Shown in pieces: positions 29,045 through 32,560 of a stretch of DNA of 32,560 bases (positions within the stretch are counted from its first letter, which is position 1; every line of letters starts with the position of its first letter). Under the pieces are notes generated by a model, which saw only the letters and a program-made list of their open reading frames with translations, was not told the DNA's origin and ran no database searches. This DNA comes from an uncultured Eubacteriales bacterium (GTDB lineage Bacteria > Bacillota > Clostridia > Oscillospirales > Oscillospiraceae), in the NCBI GenBank assembly GCA_900317855.1, contig ONIG01000026.1, positions 1 to 32,560 of the forward strand, written 5' to 3'. A program made the translations under genes and the position numbers.

Positions 29045-31363
29045 ATGTCTGAAGCGACCCGCGCCGAAAACGTGACCCCGAAGCCCTACGACCTCGAGGC
29101 CCACTATCAGGAGCTGGAACAGAAGATCACCGCCGCCGGCATCCCGGCCGATCTCGGCCGCGTGCGCGCGGCCTTCGAGTGTGCCGACCGGGCCCACTCC
29201 GGCCAGAAGCGCCGCGACGGCTCGCCCTATGTGTCGCACTGCATCGCCGCCGCCATCATCACGGCGGAGATGGGGCTCGACGAGGACTCGATCATCGCCG
29301 CCCTCCTGCACGACACGATCGAGGACACCTCGCTCACGCACGATGACATCGCGCGCAGCTTCGGCACCTCGGTGGCCGACATTGTCGAGGGCGTCACGAA
29401 GCTCACGCGCGTGCAGTACACGAGCGTGGAAGAGCAGCAGATGGAGAACATGCGCAAGATGCTCCTGGCCATGGCCAAGGACATCCGCGTCATCCTCATC
29501 AAGATGGCCGACCGCCTGCACAACATGCGCACGATGGCCTACCAGAGCGAGGAAAAGCAGCGCATCAAATCCCTCGAGACGATGGAGATCTACGCCCCCA
29601 TCGCGCACCGCCTCGGCATGCAGAAGATCAAGTGGGAGCTTGAGGACCTCTCGCTGCTGTATCTCGATCCCACGGGCTACAAGGCCATCACGGACGCACT
29701 CGACGAACGCATGCCGACGCTCGAAGAATTCATGGGCGAGATGCGCACGCAGATTCGCGAGCGTCTGGAGGCAGAGGGCGTACACGCGACGATCTCGAGC
29801 CGCATCAAGCACATCTACAGCATCTACCGCAAGATGTACGCGCAGAAGCTCGACATCAACGGCATTTTTGACCTGTGCGCATTCCGCGTCATCGTGGACA
29901 CGATCCCCGACTGCTACAACGTGCTCGGCATCATCCACGATATGTATAAGCCGCTGCCCGGCCGCTTCAAGGACTACATCAGCACGCCGAAGCCGAACAT
30001 GTACCAGAGCGTGCACACGACGGTCATCGGCTCGGAGGGCATCCCGTTCGAGGTGCAGATCCGCACGTGGGAGATGCACATGACGGCGGAGTACGGCGTT
30101 GCGGCGCACTGGAAATACAAGACCGGCAGCGGCGAGGGCACCAAGCCCGGCGACGAGGAGAAGTTCGCCTGGATCCGCCGCCTGCTCGAGACGCAGCAGG
30201 AGTCTGACGCGCAGGACTTTTTCCACAACCTGAAGGTGGACATGTTCGCCGACGAGGTGTTCGTGTTCTCGCCGAAGGGCGATGTGATCAACCTGCCCGC
30301 CGGCGCCACGCCGATCGACTTTGCCTACAGCATCCACTCCGCGATCGGCAACAGCATGGTCGGCGCGACGGTCAACGGCCGCATCGTGAACTTCGACTAC
30401 GTGCTGCAAAACGGCGACATCGTGGACATCCGCACATCGAAAAACGCGCCCGGCCCCAGCCGCGACTGGCTGAATCTCGCCAAGAGCGGCGCCGCGCGCA
30501 CGAAGATCAAGCAGTGGTTCAAAAAAGAGCGCCGCGAGGAGAACATCGTCCACGGCAAGGAGCAGTTTGAGCGCGAGCTGCGCGCCAACGGCATCGCCCC
30601 GGCCGACATCATGGGCGACGAGATCCTGCCGCTGATCCTCAAGCGGCTGGCCTTCACCTCGCTCGACGATCTGTACGCCGCCATCGGCTACGGCGGCGTG
30701 ACCGCCACGCGCACCGTCAACCGCATCCGCGATGAGATCCTGCGCAACCAGAAGGCCAACCAGAAAAATGCCATCGACCGCATCAACGAGGCGGCCGAGC
30801 GCCGCAACAAGCGAGCGCGCCACGCCGTGCACGGCATCCTCGTCGAGGGGCTGGACAACTGTCTCATCAAATTCTCCCGCTGCTGCACGCCGGTGCCCGG
30901 CGACAGCATCATCGGCTTCATCACGCGCGGCGCGGGCGTGTCCATCCACCGCACGGACTGCGAAAACTACCTCGCCAGCCGCGACAATCCGGAGACCGCC
31001 GGCCGCTGGATCCGCGTGAGCTGGGCCGAGCACACCACCGATTCCTACAGCACGACGCTCATGCTGCTCAGCGCGCAGCGCAGCGGGCTGGTCATGGACG
31101 TGGCCACCGCGCTCAACGCGCTCAACGCCAAGGTGCGCACGCTCACCGCGCGCGACATCGACAGCGGCCGCTCGACCGTGACGATCACCGTCGAGGTGCA
31201 CGATCTGGCCGAGCTGCGCACGATCATCAGCCGCCTGAGCGCCATCCGCGGCGTCATCCGCATCTCGCGCAGCGGCGCGTCCGACCCCGCGCGGGCCGCT
31301 GCACACACCGCCGAGCTGCAGGCCGAACAGGCCAAAAAAGCCAAACAGGAGGGCAAAGCATGA
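29045..31363 (+). CDS. rel: Bifunctional (p)ppGpp synthetase/hydrolase Rel (RelA/SpoT family)
   Basis: 772-residue long RSH enzyme making and degrading (p)ppGpp. The HD hydrolase is complete: H51, H65, HD 89-90, ED 93-94 and DRLHNMRT (156-163). The synthetase has RFKDYISTPKPNMYQSVHTT (307-326); the RxKD form marks bifunctional enzymes. Then come the TGS domain (about 403-465, FVFSPKGDVINLPAGATPID), helical region, CC/zinc-finger segment (SRCCTPVPGDSIIGFITRG) and a C-terminal ACT domain. The ATG at 29045 is chosen for AAAGGAG upstream; an earlier in-frame ATG (28994) overlapping the recJ stop has no SD. It overlaps dtd by 4 nt. The end is lysine/alanine rich (QAKKAKQ). Confidence 0.96.
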   Translation: MSEATRAENVTPKPYDLEAHYQELEQKITAAGIPADLGRVRAAFECADRAHSGQKRRDGSPYVSHCIAAAIITAEMGLDEDSIIAALLHDTIEDTSLTHDDIARSFGTSVADIVEGVTKLTRVQYTSVEEQQMENMRKMLLAMAKDIRVILIKMADRLHNMRTMAYQSEEKQRIKSLETMEIYAPIAHRLGMQKIKWELEDLSLLYLDPTGYKAITDALDERMPTLEEFMGEMRTQIRERLEAEGVHATISSRIKHIYSIYRKMYAQKLDINGIFDLCAFRVIVDTIPDCYNVLGIIHDMYKPLPGRFKDYISTPKPNMYQSVHTTVIGSEGIPFEVQIRTWEMHMTAEYGVAAHWKYKTGSGEGTKPGDEEKFAWIRRLLETQQESDAQDFFHNLKVDMFADEVFVFSPKGDVINLPAGATPIDFAYSIHSAIGNSMVGATVNGRIVNFDYVLQNGDIVDIRTSKNAPGPSRDWLNLAKSGAARTKIKQWFKKERREENIVHGKEQFERELRANGIAPADIMGDEILPLILKRLAFTSLDDLYAAIGYGGVTATRTVNRIRDEILRNQKANQKNAIDRINEAAERRNKRARHAVHGILVEGLDNCLIKFSRCCTPVPGDSIIGFITRGAGVSIHRTDCENYLASRDNPETAGRWIRVSWAEHTTDSYSTTLMLLSAQRSGLVMDVATALNALNAKVRTLTARDIDSGRSTVTITVEVHDLAELRTIISRLSAIRGVIRISRSGASDPARAAAHTAELQAEQAKKAKQEGKA

Positions 31364-31803
31364 GAGCTGTCGTCACCCGCGTCACCGAGGCGTCCGTCAC
31401 CATCGACGGCGCCGAATACAGCCGCATCAGCCGGGGCTTTCTCGTCCTGCTGGGCGTGCACGTGTCCGATACGGCGGCCGAGGCCGACCGCATCGTCGAC
31501 CGCATCTGCGGCCTGCGCGTGTTTGAAGACGCCGCAGGCAAAATGAACGTCAACCCCGCCGACGCCGGGGCCGAGCTGCTCATCGTGAGCCAGTTCACCC
31601 TCTTTGCCGACTGCCGCTCCCGCCGCCCCGGCTTCACGGCCGCCGCCCGGCCGGAGACCGCCGTGCCGCTCTATGAGCGCGTGATCGCGGGCTGTCAGGC
31701 CCGCGGCTTCACGGTGCGCACGGGCGTGTTCGGCGCGGACATGCAGGTCGCGTCCGTCAACGACGGCCCCGTCACCATCCTGCTCGATACCGATCAATTA
31801 TAA
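31360..31803 (+). CDS. dtd: D-aminoacyl-tRNA deacylase
   Basis: 147-residue DTD that removes D-amino acids, and glycine mischarged on tRNA-Ala, from tRNA. Signature motifs: SQFTLFAD (77-84, catalytic threonine in SQxT) and NDGPVTI (134-140) with the Gly-cisPro pair that gives chirality proofreading. GKMN (60-63) and RPGFTAAA (89-96) are also typical. The start overlaps the rel stop (ATGA) with AGGAGG upstream, as in most Firmicutes where dtd follows rel. Confidence 0.95.
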   Translation: MRAVVTRVTEASVTIDGAEYSRISRGFLVLLGVHVSDTAAEADRIVDRICGLRVFEDAAGKMNVNPADAGAELLIVSQFTLFADCRSRRPGFTAAARPETAVPLYERVIAGCQARGFTVRTGVFGADMQVASVNDGPVTILLDTDQL

Positions 31804-31816
31804 AGGAGGCCACCCC

Positions 31817-32434
31817 ATGCTCATCAAATGTCTGCCCGTCGGGCACCTCATGACCAACTGCTACATCGTCACGGACGAGACCACGCTCGAGTGCGCCGTC
31901 ATTGACCCCGGCGACGAGTCCAACACCATCCTCTACTACCTCGAGGACAACCACCTCACCTGCCGTGCCATCCTGCTCACGCACGGCCACTATGACCACA
32001 CCGGCGCCGTCTACGCCGTGCACGAGGAGACAGGCGCGCCCGTGTACATGAACGCACTCGACGCGGGCACGGCCGTCGCCTTCGACAGCTACACGTTCAC
32101 CCCGCCCGAGGGTACGATCTTTTATAAGGAGGGCGACGAGGTCAAGGTCGGCAGCCTGACCTTCCGCGTCATGGAGACGCCCGGCCACACGCCCGGCGGC
32201 GTGACGCTCATCTGCGGCGACGCACTCTTCACCGGCGACACGCTCTTCAACGGCTCGTGCGGCCGCACGGATTTCGAGGGCGGCAGCATGGATGTCGAGC
32301 TGCAGTCGCTGGCAAGGATCGCGGCGCTGCCCGGCGATTACGAGGTCTACCCCGGCCACATGGACTGCTCCACGCTCGAGACCGAGCGCCGCTTCAACCC
32401 CTACCTGACCGCGCTGCAAAACCGCGGACAGTAA
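31817..32434 (+). CDS. MBL-fold metallo-hydrolase (glyoxalase II-like)
   Basis: 205-residue metallo-beta-lactamase-fold hydrolase. The metal ligands are HGHYDH (56-61), H124 in TPGHTPGG, D141 in FTGDTLF and H181 in YPGHMD. This short YqgX/YcbL type lacks the long C-terminal substrate domain of true glyoxalase II. It is commonly found after rel-dtd in Clostridia. AAAGGAGG precedes the ATG. The gene in that order that normally follows (hemZ) is not seen: an IS3-type element starts 29 nt after the stop. No terminator was found. Confidence 0.92.
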   Translation: MLIKCLPVGHLMTNCYIVTDETTLECAVIDPGDESNTILYYLEDNHLTCRAILLTHGHYDHTGAVYAVHEETGAPVYMNALDAGTAVAFDSYTFTPPEGTIFYKEGDEVKVGSLTFRVMETPGHTPGGVTLICGDALFTGDTLFNGSCGRTDFEGGSMDVELQSLARIAALPGDYEVYPGHMDCSTLETERRFNPYLTALQNRGQ

Positions 32435-32462
32435 AAACTGCACAAAGGCAACCGGCAGAAGT

Positions 32463-32560
32463 TGAACCGCCCCAGATTGTGCGGACAGCACAAAAAACAC
32501 CCCCTAAGCAGGGATATGAAATTTTAAGCAACATACTGGCACCGAAATTCCATCGGTGTC
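32463..32560 (-). mobile_element. Terminal segment of a second IS3-type insertion sequence (cut by window end)
   Basis: Positions 32463-32487 form a 25-nt terminus starting TGAACCGCCCC and ending GCGGACA. It shares TGAA, the C run and the GACA end with the different terminus at 74-98. The transposase gene ends at 32524 on the minus strand, so this is the right (3') end of the element, facing inward. The rest lies beyond the window. Confidence 0.6.
32524..32560 (-). CDS. C-terminal fragment of IS3-family transposase (OrfB)
   Basis: Only the last eleven codons are in the window, TPMEFRCQYVA then TAA. The pattern (L)(S/T)P.(E/Q)(Y/F)R.Q near the stop is the usual end of IS3/IS150 OrfB integrases with rve domains. 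Partial because the window ends, not because of a visible mutation. Confidence 0.55.
   Translation of the reverse strand, partial: TPMEFRCQYVA

Noticed and set aside
28730..31306. Long minus-strand open frame (over 850 codons) opposite recJ and rel
   Set aside because: Mirror of conserved recJ/rel codons; no domain, SD or promoter.
1..32560. Phage, defence island or biosynthetic cluster
   Set aside because: All genes are housekeeping, transport or regulatory; no structural phage, restriction, Cas, or synthase genes were seen on either strand.

Overview
The window reads as a chromosomal segment of a high-GC, spore-forming-type Clostridia bacterium, most like the Oscillospiraceae group (Oscillibacter/Flavonifractor/Intestinimonas relatives). 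This is inferred from the Firmicutes gene set (Noc, YmdB, Xpt, AzlCD, YhaN/YhaO, SpoVT-AbrB, a NupNOPQ-type transporter), strong AGGAGG ribosome binding sites, consensus sigma-A promoters and a transcription-terminating guanine-class riboswitch. The high GC keeps long antisense frames open almost everywhere; these were treated as shadows. No phage, CRISPR array, toxin-antitoxin pair or recognisable defence island was seen.

Layout. 1-98 is the end of an IS3-type insertion sequence. 134-2119 holds a flavodoxin, the nucleoid occlusion protein Noc with a promoter/terminator leader or small RNA in front of it, and a small DUF378 membrane protein. 2208-8387 (minus strand) holds a VanZ-like protein, an NCS2 purine permease, and a three-gene overlapping operon ymdB - YhaO-like nuclease - YhaN-like ATPase. 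8573-9021 holds a small YtxH-like protein and tRNA-Arg(ACG). 9022-11405 is a divergent brnQ / LysR-regulator pair. 11649-12543 holds a Nudix hydrolase and a small coiled-coil membrane protein. 12607-18488 (minus) is a purine locus: xpt, then a guanine-class riboswitch, then a BMP-type nucleoside ABC transporter (lipoprotein, ATPase, two permeases). 18694-21186 is an AbrB-like regulator, a methionine gamma-lyase-family enzyme and an EamA-type transporter in one operon. 21219-21525 is a tandem 149-bp non-coding repeat. 21660-25447 holds a sodium-dependent NSS transporter, azlCD, and a flippase-like membrane protein. 25520-26749 (minus) holds an EcsC-family gene whose start is out of frame, and tRNA-Leu(TAA). 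26982-32434 is the operon recJ - rel - dtd - MBL hydrolase. 32463-32560 is the end of a second IS3-type element, with the last codons of its transposase.

How the parts fit. The region is mainly housekeeping and transport: purine salvage and uptake (Xpt, NCS2 permease, riboswitch-controlled nucleoside transporter), amino-acid transport (BrnQ, AzlCD, NSS), DNA repair (YhaNO, RecJ), stress signalling and tRNA proofreading (Rel, Dtd). Both window ends lie inside IS termini facing inward, so the window may be a contig broken at repeated IS copies. The less ordinary features are the 149-bp tandem repeat, the homopolymer frameshift and EF-hand-like loop in the EcsC gene, the membrane-anchored SbcC-like ATPase operon, the leader/sRNA upstream of noc, and the regulated promoter of the VanZ gene.
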